44,463 nucleotides of DNA from Ignavibacteriota bacterium (GCA_016197185.1 JACPWH010000018.1:1-44463); one strand, 5' to 3'; shown: positions 18,085-26,827, counted from the first letter of the stretch. Notes: generated by a model from the letters alone, not told the origin. Numbers and translations are program-made.

Positions 18085-18465
18085 TTATTCATTCAAATCA
18101 TATTCTTTTTTAGAATACTCGAATGCCTCGATGCCAATATCTTCCAGAAGAGGATTATTGCTTCTTGAGAATTGATAAGGATAACCCCAATAGATAAGTT
18201 TATCATTTTCAAAAGCATAATAATATACCTCTTTAAAAACGGCACCTCTAATTGTGGTCATATAAACTTCATATTTATTTTTGTTCTTTGCACTTAACTT
18301 TGGTAGAGAGACAACCTTGTCATAATCTACATCTTCCGTTTTAAATGCCTGAAGTGTTGTGCCCTTCGATAGCCGTAAATTACTTTCAGTAATAAATGTT
18401 TGACAAGAAGCCAATCCTATAAACGAAAGTAGAATTATACTTGATTTAATAAATTTACCGTACAT
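18085..18465 (-). CDS. Small lipoprotein, paralogue 3 of a tandem family
   Basis: 126 residues with a lipoprotein signal peptide and lipobox LAS-Cys21. It shares with its two upstream neighbours an early RLSKG-like turn after the signal and the motif NDKLIYWG (87-94). No known family is recognised; the layout (lipobox, short K-G turn, small alpha/beta domain, F-x-NDKL strand) resembles the BamE/SmpA-OmlA fold, which is a hypothesis only. Its ATG overlaps the end of the preceding gene by 11 bases, implying translational coupling. Last gene of the leftward operon. Confidence 0.75.
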   Translation of the reverse strand: MYGKFIKSSIILLSFIGLASCQTFITESNLRLSKGTTLQAFKTEDVDYDKVVSLPKLSAKNKNKYEVYMTTIRGAVFKEVYYYAFENDKLIYWGYPYQFSRSNNPLLEDIGIEAFEYSKKEYDLNE

Positions 18466-18910
18466 ATTCTATGCCTTTCTTTTGTAAATAGTTTTTATAA
18501 CCGGCTTCCAAAGCCAAACCAAATTGACTTCCTTTATTGGAAGGGTCATTTTTGAATTCATATAAATAACCCCAGTTAAAGAGCTTGCTGTTTTTAGTAA
18601 TCAGAAAATAAAAATCTCTGAAATAAGTAGTTTTCTCAGAGCGACCGCCATTATATTTCTGCTCTTGCGGAGTAGTGAATTCTTTATGAAAATAATTCGT
18701 AACCGGCAATACTTGACACTGATATTTTTGATTATCGAATTCAAATTCAAATATAGGAATCATATCAGAGTCCACTGTCAATTCTTTCGAAAAATCCATT
18801 CCTTTTTTTAGTCGTGCAAAATCGTTTGCTCCGATAAATTTATTACCGCATGACGACATAAAGACCGTAGTAATTACCAAAAATAGATTAATACATAATT
18901 TGTTTTTCAT
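18455..18910 (-). CDS. Small lipoprotein, paralogue 2 of a tandem family
   Basis: 151 residues; lipobox MSS-Cys21. After the signal comes FARLKKGMDFSKEL (31-44), similar to the K-G-M turn of BamE-like lipoproteins, and later the family motif NSKLFNWGYLYEF (107-119). It is the longest of the three because of an insertion around residues 75-95 (PQEQKYNGGRSEK). Function unknown, anchored in the inner or outer membrane. It lies ten bases after the first paralogue and overlaps the third. Confidence 0.75.
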   Translation of the reverse strand: MKNKLCINLFLVITTVFMSSCGNKFIGANDFARLKKGMDFSKELTVDSDMIPIFEFEFDNQKYQCQVLPVTNYFHKEFTTPQEQKYNGGRSEKTTYFRDFYFLITKNSKLFNWGYLYEFKNDPSNKGSQFGLALEAGYKNYLQKKGIEYVR

Positions 18911-18920
18911 AATTTTTCCC

Positions 18921-19322
18921 TTAATGTTTAATCCAAGTTTCAGAAATTAAAGCACCTAACCCGTTAGCAACATCATCATCCGCTCTTTTGAAGTCATCCA
19001 AATTTCCCCAAAAGTATAATTTGTCATTTTTAAAAGCAAATGCGAATAAATCATATTTGTCAGTGTACCAAAAGTCGTACCCTATCGCATAGGTCTGCAC
19101 CCAACGTTTGTAGATAAGTACCTTAAACTTATCGTTACTTCCTTGCATTGCAAGTTCTTTCTCCAAAACAGGATCTCTGTCCAAGTACTCTACTACTGAT
19201 TTGTAGTCTTCATTCTTGTTGAGCTTTCCTGCGGTATTATACCCTATAAGCGGGTGGCTACACGACCCGAGTAAAAGAAAAAGCAACGCACCTGCCAGCA
19301 AAAAGCTGTAATGTTTCTTCAA
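18921..19322 (-). CDS. Small lipoprotein, paralogue 1 of a tandem family
   Basis: 133 residues; lipobox LGS-Cys21, the lipid-attachment position shared by all three paralogues. The family motif is NDKLYFWGNLDDF (99-111), preceded by an aromatic-rich strand (YDFWYTDKYDLFAFAF). First gene of the leftward three-gene operon; the start is fixed by the signal peptide. It is divergent from the barrel-like gene at 19470. No known function. Confidence 0.75.
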   Translation of the reverse strand: MKKHYSFLLAGALLFLLLGSCSHPLIGYNTAGKLNKNEDYKSVVEYLDRDPVLEKELAMQGSNDKFKVLIYKRWVQTYAIGYDFWYTDKYDLFAFAFKNDKLYFWGNLDDFKRADDDVANGLGALISETWIKH

Positions 19323-19469
19323 AGTGTCACCTCATATTGATTGAAAATAAATTGTTTCCGTCTTAAAACAAATATACCACTGCTAAACTTAATAAAAAAC
19401 TACTCTTTTCTCCATGAAGCAATAATTTATTATATTGAACAAATTTTAGTAACTATTTCTTATCCCTTT

Positions 19470-20438
19470 ATGCGTGTATTCTTTACTTTTCTATTGTTTT
19501 TTGCTTTATTCTCGAATAATTTTTTTGCTGCAACAACTACTTCAATTCCCGATTCTTCGGATAATAAGACATATCAGAGAACTACTTTTGTAGAAGTTCA
19601 AGAAGCAAAACCAGGTAATCTATCTCCCTGGAAAGATACCCAAGGGTACCTCAGAAGAAGTATTGTAGGATTTGATTATGTAAAAAGAAGTGGAAACTTA
19701 GAATCTAAACTTTTTAAGTTCTATAATGGTGAACCCCTTCCTAAAGAAACAGTCAATGGTTTTGAAATAAGTATTGAAGGATTCTTTGCCAACAAATTTA
19801 TTGACAGCACCAAAGAGCATAACCTTATGTACTTCGATAATTTCAAAGCAGGGTATAAATTGGCATATCATAAATATTCCCTTGCCGATACTATTGCCAC
19901 TCAATTTGAACCCTATACGGTCGGTTTTATTGATATGGGGATAAATGTGGATTATACCAGAGGCTACGGATGGACATTCGAGGACAAAGCCAGTTTAAGT
20001 GTATATAAGACACTCGGGCTTACTGTCGGAATATTAGCTTTGACAGATGAAAGTACCAAAGATCCGGTAGCACCTTTTGGAGATTACAATGAAACAGGTT
20101 TTCGTTACCAAATTAATAAAACAATAGGGGCCGTTACAGGAATAAGGGAAAATCAATCCTATAACGGTTTCACTTTCGATAAATGGGCATTAAGTAAAAT
20201 AGTGGAGGTTTCGGGAAATGCTGTGCTGGATAAACTTCTAACTTCATATTTTGTCAATAAAAAAGATCAATGGACTCCTATCTATCAATTAGTCTATCAA
20301 TCGGCGTGGAGTTATCTTTTTTACGCGCTACGTCAAAAAAACACTTACTTCCCTTTTTCAAATACCGAAGGTGAATCAATGGTACAAGATACAAGATTTT
20401 TCATCGGGTTAAAATTTTCTTTTACAAATTATTTGTAA
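19470..20438 (+). CDS. Exported protein, probable outer-membrane or periplasmic barrel-like
   Basis: 322 residues starting at ATG 19470, chosen because it gives a clean signal peptide (MRVFFTFLLFFALFSNNFFA) with likely cleavage after FAA; an upstream in-frame ATG at 19341 would bury it. The mature part is rich in aromatic, alternating segments (YRQ..KSL type), and ends in GLKFSFTNYL, a possible last beta strand. No family recognised. It contains SIVGFDYVKRSGNLESKLF and FEISIEGFFANKF. I can only say exported and probably membrane-associated. Confidence 0.65.
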   Translation: MRVFFTFLLFFALFSNNFFAATTTSIPDSSDNKTYQRTTFVEVQEAKPGNLSPWKDTQGYLRRSIVGFDYVKRSGNLESKLFKFYNGEPLPKETVNGFEISIEGFFANKFIDSTKEHNLMYFDNFKAGYKLAYHKYSLADTIATQFEPYTVGFIDMGINVDYTRGYGWTFEDKASLSVYKTLGLTVGILALTDESTKDPVAPFGDYNETGFRYQINKTIGAVTGIRENQSYNGFTFDKWALSKIVEVSGNAVLDKLLTSYFVNKKDQWTPIYQLVYQSAWSYLFYALRQKNTYFPFSNTEGESMVQDTRFFIGLKFSFTNYL

Positions 20439-20521
20439 ATACCCAAACTAACAAGTTGTATTCAAGGCTGTATTCAAGTCACAAATGCAACTTTTTAATT
20501 TGACAAATTTATATTAAAAAA

Positions 20522-22654
20522 TTACCTGCACTCAATCAAGCAACTCTTCTCTTTCCCGCCGCCTGCCCAGGTCTGTTTCACTACAGTCCCGCTACCCTGC
20601 ACTTTCACCTTTACGTTTGCAGCATGGAGTACAGCCAATGCTCGACGCACCGACATTCCCCGAACATCAGGTCTGAGCGCATCGGCATGTGCTTTTTCAA
20701 TCGAATCGCGTTTGATTGCAGGAGTAGGAACTCTATATTCAGCAATTACGTCAGTTCCGCGCAATACTTTTTTACCAGGCAGTGGTGTTTGCTGGGCAAT
20801 TATCCCCTGTCCGTGATTATTAAGGCGTAATCCGTTTTGGTGTAAAACGGTCATGGCGTTTTCAACGGTGATACCTCGTACATCCGGCACGGAAACTGAA
20901 TCGGGCAGAGTGGCAGTTTTTGTTTCGGTGTCGGAAATACCCTCCATGTGGGTAGCAGAAATCCATTGTTGTGCAATTCTACGGAAAATCGGTGCAGCTG
21001 TTTTACCTCCATAAATATCAGTTTGTGGACGGTCGAGCATGATCATCATAGCAACTTTGGGCTTATCTGCCGGAAAATACCCTACGAACGAAGCGGTGTA
21101 AGCCTGTTTTGAGTATTTGCCATCCTCAAGTTGTTGTGCAGTTCCCGTCTTTCCGGCTATTCTCATCCCTTGCACCCGTGCTTCATTTCCTGTTCCACGT
21201 TCAACTACTCCGCATAGTAATTCTGTAAGCGTTGTGGCAGTTTGCTGAGAAACCACCTGGCGGATTTTTTGCGGAGCATAACTTTCGGTTTCCCTTCCGT
21301 CCTCGCCAAATACCTTTTTGATAAGATAGGGTTTCATCATCACACCGCCATTGGCAACTGCAGCATAAGCATTTACTATTTGCAATGCAGTTGCAGCAAG
21401 TTCATAACCATACGCCATAAAAAATTTTGTAGCACCGTCGAACTCTCGTGGCTTCTTCATTCTGCCGGAGGACTCTCCGGGTACATCAATTCCGAGTGTG
21501 ATCCCAAAACCAAAATCACGGGCATACTTGTAGAATTTATCATCCGGAATTTTCATGGATTGTGTGGCAAAAACCACATTACTCGATTGCTCAAGCCCCT
21601 GAGCAAATGTTATTCGTCCTAAAGGGTGGGTATCTTTAATTTCATAGCCGTCAGAAAGTTTCCATATACCACCATGAGCATCTACTGTATCGGCAGGTGC
21701 AACCGTTTTTTCTTCAAGTGCTGCTGCAGCAGTCACGAGTTTGAATGTTGAGCCGGGTTCATACATATCGGTGATCGCCCGTATTTTCATTGTCTCTTGG
21801 GATGCCTGTTGAGGGCGGTTGGGATTGAAACTCGGGGAGGAGGCAACAGCAAGAATTTCACCTGTTGATGGATCAAGTGCAATGATTGTACCCGATACTG
21901 CCCGTGCATCGGCAATTCCCCGTTCGAGTTCGTATTCTGCTATTCGCTGTAGTTCCATATCAAGTGTAAGCTGTACGGATTTTCCGTTGGAAGCGGCTGC
22001 TGAAGGTAAATCCACGGATGGACGAAGATTTCCACGTCCGTCCCGTTGCATCACCATATATCCCGACGAACCACGCAAGACGGAATCGAGAGCAAGTTCC
22101 ACCCCGCTTAATCCCTGATTGTCAACATTCGTGCAGCCGACTATTTGTGCTGCAGCATTACCGAAATAATAATTCCGTCGTGGCTCTGTTACGCGAATAA
22201 GTCCTATATCTTGCAAAGTGTCAAGAATAGAAGAGCGGTCAAGATTACTTCGTGCAACCCACAGAAATGATTTGTCGGAAGATCGTATTTTTTGTTCCCA
22301 AATAGATGCGGAATCTCCGGTTAATTGTTGCAAAGCTGATGCAATGGTATGGGTATGCTGTACCATACTAGGATCTACAGCAAATGATGCACTGTTGATT
22401 GTTGAGGCAATTACATGTCCATTGCGGTCATAGATTGACCCTCGTTGAGGTTTGAGTTCAATGCGAGATTCGTATTGTTTACGGGCAAGAGCACGATATT
22501 TTCCTGAATTGATAACTTGAACTATGAACAAACGAACCAATATTCCGATGAAACAGAGCGAAAGAACAACCAGCAGAAGACCTGTCTTCCAATTTTGATT
22601 GGATTCCTTTTCTTTGTCCGATTCCGTTTGAGATTTTGTTTGAGTAGATTGCAT
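20522..22654 (-). CDS. ftsI: FtsI/PBP2-like penicillin-binding protein with two PASTA domains
   Basis: 710 residues. A cytoplasmic tail and one membrane helix (about 25-46), the dimerisation domain opening KPQRGSIYDRNG (68-79), then the transpeptidase with all three motifs: SxxK as S302-T-F-K305, SxN as S357-S-N359, and KTGT 502-505. Two C-terminal PASTA repeats follow (about 592-645, VPDVRGITVENAM; and 665-710, RPDVRGMSVRRAL). It crosslinks septal peptidoglycan in the periplasm. The usual mra/mur neighbours are absent; upstream, 26 bases away and on the same strand, is a tyrosine-recombinase-like gene. The second PASTA ends unusually, KEKSCLIECR, with two cysteines. Confidence 0.93.
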   Translation of the reverse strand: MQSTQTKSQTESDKEKESNQNWKTGLLLVVLSLCFIGILVRLFIVQVINSGKYRALARKQYESRIELKPQRGSIYDRNGHVIASTINSASFAVDPSMVQHTHTIASALQQLTGDSASIWEQKIRSSDKSFLWVARSNLDRSSILDTLQDIGLIRVTEPRRNYYFGNAAAQIVGCTNVDNQGLSGVELALDSVLRGSSGYMVMQRDGRGNLRPSVDLPSAAASNGKSVQLTLDMELQRIAEYELERGIADARAVSGTIIALDPSTGEILAVASSPSFNPNRPQQASQETMKIRAITDMYEPGSTFKLVTAAAALEEKTVAPADTVDAHGGIWKLSDGYEIKDTHPLGRITFAQGLEQSSNVVFATQSMKIPDDKFYKYARDFGFGITLGIDVPGESSGRMKKPREFDGATKFFMAYGYELAATALQIVNAYAAVANGGVMMKPYLIKKVFGEDGRETESYAPQKIRQVVSQQTATTLTELLCGVVERGTGNEARVQGMRIAGKTGTAQQLEDGKYSKQAYTASFVGYFPADKPKVAMMIMLDRPQTDIYGGKTAAPIFRRIAQQWISATHMEGISDTETKTATLPDSVSVPDVRGITVENAMTVLHQNGLRLNNHGQGIIAQQTPLPGKKVLRGTDVIAEYRVPTPAIKRDSIEKAHADALRPDVRGMSVRRALAVLHAANVKVKVQGSGTVVKQTWAGGGKEKSCLIECR

Positions 22655-22680
22655 TACAATTATAGTATCTGAATTTGTCG

Positions 22681-23646
22681 TTATTTGTTCATTTCAACAG
22701 AGACTAAGTCGGCTGTTATTGGTGAGTCTTCGCTTCTAAGTTTTCCTTTTTGTCTGAAATAGAGCATGGCTGTCGGACGCCATTCGATTCTCATTCGTTT
22801 CATAATTTCTTCGGGAGTTGCTCCGAGTTCCGCCATGAGGATACCTGCTGTATGCCGGAGAGAAAAAGGTGTAAGTTTCAAATCCCTCCCGCGCTTTACA
22901 TTACTGTTTTTGAGACGAACGCTGATTGTCTCTCGAATACCACGAATACTCATTGATTTACCTTGTGCTCTATTGCTGTAACTTAGAAATAAAGGAGAAT
23001 CTTCAGGGATATCCTTACCTCGATTCGTCAGATATTTTTCAAGGGCATCATACGTAGCTTTTGGAACTCTAACCGGTTCATCTTTAATACTTTTGCCTTT
23101 TCCTTGGACATTGAGAATCCATAGACTCTCAACCTTTTTGAGATCGCCTACTTCTGCATGGGTAAGTTCAAGTTCGGCGCAGGCGCATCCCAGCATTGTA
23201 AGGATTAGGGCTTTATCCCTCAGACCTGTGGCAGTATCTTCTTCGATACTGTTTAAAAGCAATTCAATATCGTTAAGGGTAAGAAATGTTCTTGCATGAG
23301 CAATAGGTCGCCTTCCACCTTGAATACCCTTTGCCGGATTTTTTTCTATAACACCTGATTCTACAAGATATTGGCACAGTCTGCGAAGTGAAGTCATATA
23401 AGCAGCCACAGAAACATCCTGCATCTTTTTGGTGGTATGCAGGTGCTTCTTATAGCGTTCTACATCTTTTACTCTAAATTGAAATTGCCGATCTGCCGAA
23501 AAAAAAGTAACAAACTCCCTTAGGGTTCGCTGATATGTTCCTTGTGTCTCTTTGCTCTTATCTGAATATGAAGCGATGAATTTCTCCACATAGTCAGTCA
23601 ATGTGGATAGTTTCATTCTGGCAGGCTTGAAATAATCTTCAATCAT
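22681..23646 (-). CDS. Tyrosine-recombinase-family protein lacking several catalytic residues
   Basis: 321 residues: an N-terminal SAM-like core-binding domain (about 12-98) and a C-terminal catalytic-type domain (about 120-310). The fold motifs are clear (RDKALILTMLGC..., LTPFSLRHTAG, TAMLYFRQ), but the key residues are changed. Arg I is Ala155 in GCACAEL (normally GLRxSEL), the His of HxxR is Phe261, and the second His nine residues before the tyrosine is Ile287. Arg264, a lysine in GKGK (183/185) and Tyr296 remain. It may be inactive or use altered chemistry. Not clearly XerC or XerD. It lies just upstream of ftsI, apparently cotranscribed; no att or mobile genes accompany it. Confidence 0.75.
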   Translation of the reverse strand: MIEDYFKPARMKLSTLTDYVEKFIASYSDKSKETQGTYQRTLREFVTFFSADRQFQFRVKDVERYKKHLHTTKKMQDVSVAAYMTSLRRLCQYLVESGVIEKNPAKGIQGGRRPIAHARTFLTLNDIELLLNSIEEDTATGLRDKALILTMLGCACAELELTHAEVGDLKKVESLWILNVQGKGKSIKDEPVRVPKATYDALEKYLTNRGKDIPEDSPLFLSYSNRAQGKSMSIRGIRETISVRLKNSNVKRGRDLKLTPFSLRHTAGILMAELGATPEEIMKRMRIEWRPTAMLYFRQKGKLRSEDSPITADLVSVEMNK

Positions 23647-23836
23647 AAAGATATACAGGAAAGCGTTGAACGAAAGATGTATTCCGGTTTTTGTCCAAAA
23701 TTACCGCATTTTTCAATATAGAACGAGAAGGAATTTTTGTATCTTTGAAAAAAACTCGTGCTTTCTTGGGGTTTACGAAACAGAAACACTGTTTTGTAAA
23801 TGGCTATCATATCATTATTCATTTATTATCGTTTTC

Positions 23837-25048
23837 ATGAAAAACTATATCTATCTGTTGGCAGCATCTATCCTTCTTTTATCATCATGCACAAAAAACT
23901 CCTTATCGGACGGAAGTAAAACAATCAAATTTTGGCATTTTTGGAGTGAGCCGTCACAAAAACAGGCATTGAAAGACATCGTAGCTGAATTCGAGAAGCA
24001 AGAGCATTGCAAGGTTGAACTTACGGATTTAAGTTGGAATGATGGCAAAACAAAACTTCTCGCTGCTTTTAATTCAAATACCGCACCCGATATTATAGAG
24101 CTTGGTTCGGATTGGGTGGCACAATTTTCAAGCGCAGGTGTGCTGCAAGAATTACCGAAAGATTCTATTTTTTCAAAATTTGCTGAGTTTTCTCAGCCAC
24201 CTGCAATGTGGAAAGGAAAAGTATATGCGTATCCTTGGAATGTAGATACTCGTGTCATGTTTTGCAATAATGAACTGTTAAAGAAAGCGGGAATAACTTC
24301 AATTCCTACTAATACTATCGAGCTAATCACTGCTTGTGAAAAACTGCAATCAATAGAGGGGATATACCCTTTCGGTGCTAATGGGGACGACCGTCATCGC
24401 CTTTACAAAAAAATACTTCCGTTCTTTTGGAGTAACGGAGGTGATGTGATGGACGCAAACGGAAAACTAACCTTAAATTCAGCAGAGAATATCCAAGGAT
24501 TGAACACCTATATTACATTATCTCGAATGGGTCTGATAGAAACACAGCGACAGTTGGATGTATCGTTTGTTCAGGGCAAGGTGGGATTTTGGTTTTCAGG
24601 CGGGTGGCTGATGACAAAAATTGCTGCGGGAAATCCATCGTTGGATTATAGCGTGGCATTAGTTCCCGGAATGAAATCTTCAGGAGTATCATTTGCCGGA
24701 GGTGAATATATTGCTTTATCGGCTAAAGGAACAAATCAAGAATTAGCTGCAAAATTTGCAAAATATATAACTGATGGTAAAACCACTTTGGAATTCTGTA
24801 AGAGGGTACCTGAGGTCGGCTTCCCTGCCGACAAACGATATTTCTCTGACAATTATTTCAAGCAGGTTAAGAACCGCAGTATTTTTGCAGAACAATTAAC
24901 AAAAGCAAGAATGACACCTGTCCACCCAAAATGGTTAGAGATTGAAGTACTTTTGGAAAATGCAGTTGTTGAGGCATTGTATGGAAGAAAATCAGCTGCG
25001 AATGCTCTGAATGATGCACAGGCAGAGGCAGTTGGGCGGTATCAGTAA
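23837..25048 (+). CDS. ABC transporter extracellular solute (sugar)-binding lipoprotein
   Basis: 403 residues from ATG 23837, which gives a lipoprotein signal peptide ending LSSC; the open frame extends further upstream but without a signal. Family 1 solute-binding features: ITIKFWHFWSEPSQKQALKDIV-like opening, WNDGKTKLLAAFNSNTAPDIIELGSDW, AYPWNVDTRVMFCN, and GGWLMTKIAA. Such proteins deliver oligosaccharides or glycerol phosphates to ABC permeases. No permease or ATPase gene adjoins it, so it is an orphan in this window. TATCTTTG at 23740 matches a -7 element, but no TTG is at the expected spacing. Confidence 0.88.
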   Translation: MKNYIYLLAASILLLSSCTKNSLSDGSKTIKFWHFWSEPSQKQALKDIVAEFEKQEHCKVELTDLSWNDGKTKLLAAFNSNTAPDIIELGSDWVAQFSSAGVLQELPKDSIFSKFAEFSQPPAMWKGKVYAYPWNVDTRVMFCNNELLKKAGITSIPTNTIELITACEKLQSIEGIYPFGANGDDRHRLYKKILPFFWSNGGDVMDANGKLTLNSAENIQGLNTYITLSRMGLIETQRQLDVSFVQGKVGFWFSGGWLMTKIAAGNPSLDYSVALVPGMKSSGVSFAGGEYIALSAKGTNQELAAKFAKYITDGKTTLEFCKRVPEVGFPADKRYFSDNYFKQVKNRSIFAEQLTKARMTPVHPKWLEIEVLLENAVVEALYGRKSAANALNDAQAEAVGRYQ

Positions 25049-25126
25049 AAGAGTCTAAACAAATAGAAGATATGTGAATACGAGGGATTCTCATATTTAT
25101 ATAAAATTTAACAATGAAATTTCATA

Positions 25127-25143
25127 CGACCCTGACAGGGTCG
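25127..25143. repeat. GC-rich palindrome, REP-like
   Basis: CGACCCTGACAGGGTCG is a perfect inverted repeat with a single central base, in an otherwise AT-rich intergenic region. It has no T tract, so it is not a clear terminator; it looks like a dispersed palindromic element. Confidence 0.5.
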
Positions 25144-25214
25144 AAAGTTTAAATATAACTAAGATTGTTATAACTATTTAATTCCTATGGTGATTAATCA
25201 GATTATATTATAGT

Positions 25215-25241
25215 CATTCTCATTCTCATTCTCATTCTCAT
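25215..25241. repeat. Hexanucleotide tandem repeat (CATTCT)4.5
   Basis: Four full copies and a half copy of CATTCT, ending 58 bases before the sua5/tsaC start codon. Short tandem repeats can vary in copy number by slippage; an effect on expression of the downstream gene is possible but not shown. Confidence 0.85.
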
Positions 25242-25299
25242 ACCAATAAACTGTCAGCAAATTAGCTCTTAGAATTAATAGGAATTTTAATAACACTCA

Positions 25300-26274
25300 A
25301 TGACAACCGAATTATTAGATGCTCTAAACTCACCCGACTCTGCAATCATCCGTGCTGCAGAATTGTTACGTTCCGGTGAAGTAGTAGGTTTCCCTACCGA
25401 AACCGTCTATGGTCTTGGAGCATGTATATTTAATGAAACAGCTGTAAGGAAAATTTACGAAGCTAAGGGTCGCCCACAGGATAATCCATTGATTGCTCAC
25501 ATTGCTTCAATTGAAGATGCCAAAAGAATTGCCGTGAATATTCCTGATGAATTTTACAGGTTGGCTGATGCTTTTTTTCCGGGAGCATTGACAGTAATTT
25601 TACGTAAGCGAAAGCAAGTTCCTTCAATTGTTTCAGCAGGATTAGATACTATCGCCGTTCGGATGCCTGCACATGAGATAGCTTTAAGAATTATAGCGGA
25701 GGCGGGTGAGCCGCTTGTTGCGCCATCTGCAAACCGTTCAGGGAAACCGAGTCCAACTTCTGCCCAACATGTATTTGATGATCTGAACGGTAGAATTGCT
25801 GCAATCGTTGATGGTGGCAAGTGTAGAGTTGGGATTGAATCGACAATTATAGATATTCTAGGTGATATTCCGGTGATAGTTCGCCCGGGTTCGATTACCG
25901 GTGAAAATATCGAGCAAATATTGGGTAAAAAAGTGATTATACATTCAGCCGGAGAATCGCCGGTACCGATTGCACCCGGGATGAAGTATAGGCATTACGC
26001 CCCACAAGCAATTGTTAAACTAAAAAAATCATGGGAGGAAATTTCAGAGGAAATAGATAAGAATCCCAATTATAAACGGATGATATTAACGACAGAGGAA
26101 GCACCTGCCAAATTAAAAGATATTGTATTTTCATTGAGCACAGAGACAATTTATGCAGAATTTCGGAGAGCTGATGCTGAAAGTTTCCAAGAAATCCTTA
26201 TTTTGTGTAGTGATACTGTGCAAACCAACACCGCTCTGATGAATCGAATAGCAAAGGCAGCATCGGGAACGTAG
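25300..26274 (+). CDS. tsaC: L-threonylcarbamoyladenylate synthase (Sua5 type)
   Basis: Makes threonylcarbamoyl-AMP from threonine, bicarbonate and ATP for the t6A37 modification of ANN-reading tRNAs. The YrdC/Sua5 domain (about 10-205) shows GEVVGFPTETVYGLGA (26-41), KGRPQDNPLIAHI, VRMPAHEIALRII, SANRSGKPSPTSAQHV and the SIT site near RPGSITGENI. The extra C-terminal region (about 225-324, beginning APGMKYRHYAP) is the Sua5 domain with its linker, making it the long Sua5 form. Cytoplasmic. The hexanucleotide repeat precedes it and ptsH follows 44 bases later. Confidence 0.94.
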   Translation: MTTELLDALNSPDSAIIRAAELLRSGEVVGFPTETVYGLGACIFNETAVRKIYEAKGRPQDNPLIAHIASIEDAKRIAVNIPDEFYRLADAFFPGALTVILRKRKQVPSIVSAGLDTIAVRMPAHEIALRIIAEAGEPLVAPSANRSGKPSPTSAQHVFDDLNGRIAAIVDGGKCRVGIESTIIDILGDIPVIVRPGSITGENIEQILGKKVIIHSAGESPVPIAPGMKYRHYAPQAIVKLKKSWEEISEEIDKNPNYKRMILTTEEAPAKLKDIVFSLSTETIYAEFRRADAESFQEILILCSDTVQTNTALMNRIAKAASGT

Positions 26275-26318
26275 TCTATTTGCAATTGTTAAGTCGATAT
26301 ATTCCATAACTCGTTCCT

Positions 26319-26585
26319 ATGATTCAAGAAACACTTATAGTTCGTAATCGTGCCGGTCTTCATACTCGCCCTGCAGCGATGCTTGTGAAATTAGCTGCAA
26401 AATTCAAATCGGATATTTATCTTAACCGTGACGGATATGATATAAATGCTAAAAGTATTATCGGGGTTATGACACTTGCTGCCGAGCAAGGCAGTGAACT
26501 TTTGTTAACGGTTGAAGGTGCAGATGAGCAGGACGCAATTGTAGAGCTCAAATCACTTTTTGAAAACGGATTCGGTGAATTATAA
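26319..26585 (+). CDS. ptsH: HPr phosphocarrier protein
   Basis: 88 residues. The phosphoryl-accepting His15 is in RAGLHTRPAA and the regulatory serine is Ser46 in NAKSIIGVM, both at canonical positions. HPr carries phosphate from enzyme I to PTS sugar transporters or acts in HPr-kinase regulation. No enzyme I, PTS permease or hprK is in the window, so its role (transport or purely regulatory) is open; in Bacteroidota, HPr often occurs without a full sugar PTS. Cytoplasmic; same strand as sua5. Confidence 0.95.
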   Translation: MIQETLIVRNRAGLHTRPAAMLVKLAAKFKSDIYLNRDGYDINAKSIIGVMTLAAEQGSELLLTVEGADEQDAIVELKSLFENGFGEL

Positions 26586-26649
26586 ATAAATGGCGGGACT
26601 AAAATAATCGTCATAATTAATATTCATAATTTGGCAAGTATTAGAACAA

Positions 26650-26698
26650 CGACTAAGCTTAGTATGACATAACTTGATTACCATGGAGAGCTTAGTCG
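26650..26698. repeat. Inverted-repeat element between ptsH and ferritin
   Basis: CGACTAAGCT (26650-26659) and AGCTTAGTCG (26689-26698) are perfect 10-bp inverted arms separated by 29 bases. No coding frame and no T tract. It resembles a small dispersed palindromic (REP/MITE-like) unit; other copies would be needed to call it a family. Confidence 0.55.
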
Positions 26699-26827
26699 AA
26701 GCATTTAAGTAGTTGGCAATCTTCAGACAAATATTTTTTTATGTAATGTTTCGGTTGTTTTAGTACAATCACTTATCCGTCCCCTGAAAACACAGTACTA
26801 TATTTATTTACATTTAGAAAGAACGTT

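Noticed and set aside
22681-23646. Phage or integron origin for the tyrosine recombinase
   Set aside because: No attachment repeats, cassette array or phage genes are nearby, and the active site is degenerate.
25200-25245. Tandem repeats that might be a CRISPR array
   Set aside because: The unit is only six bases and copies are contiguous, without spacers; no cas gene is in the window.
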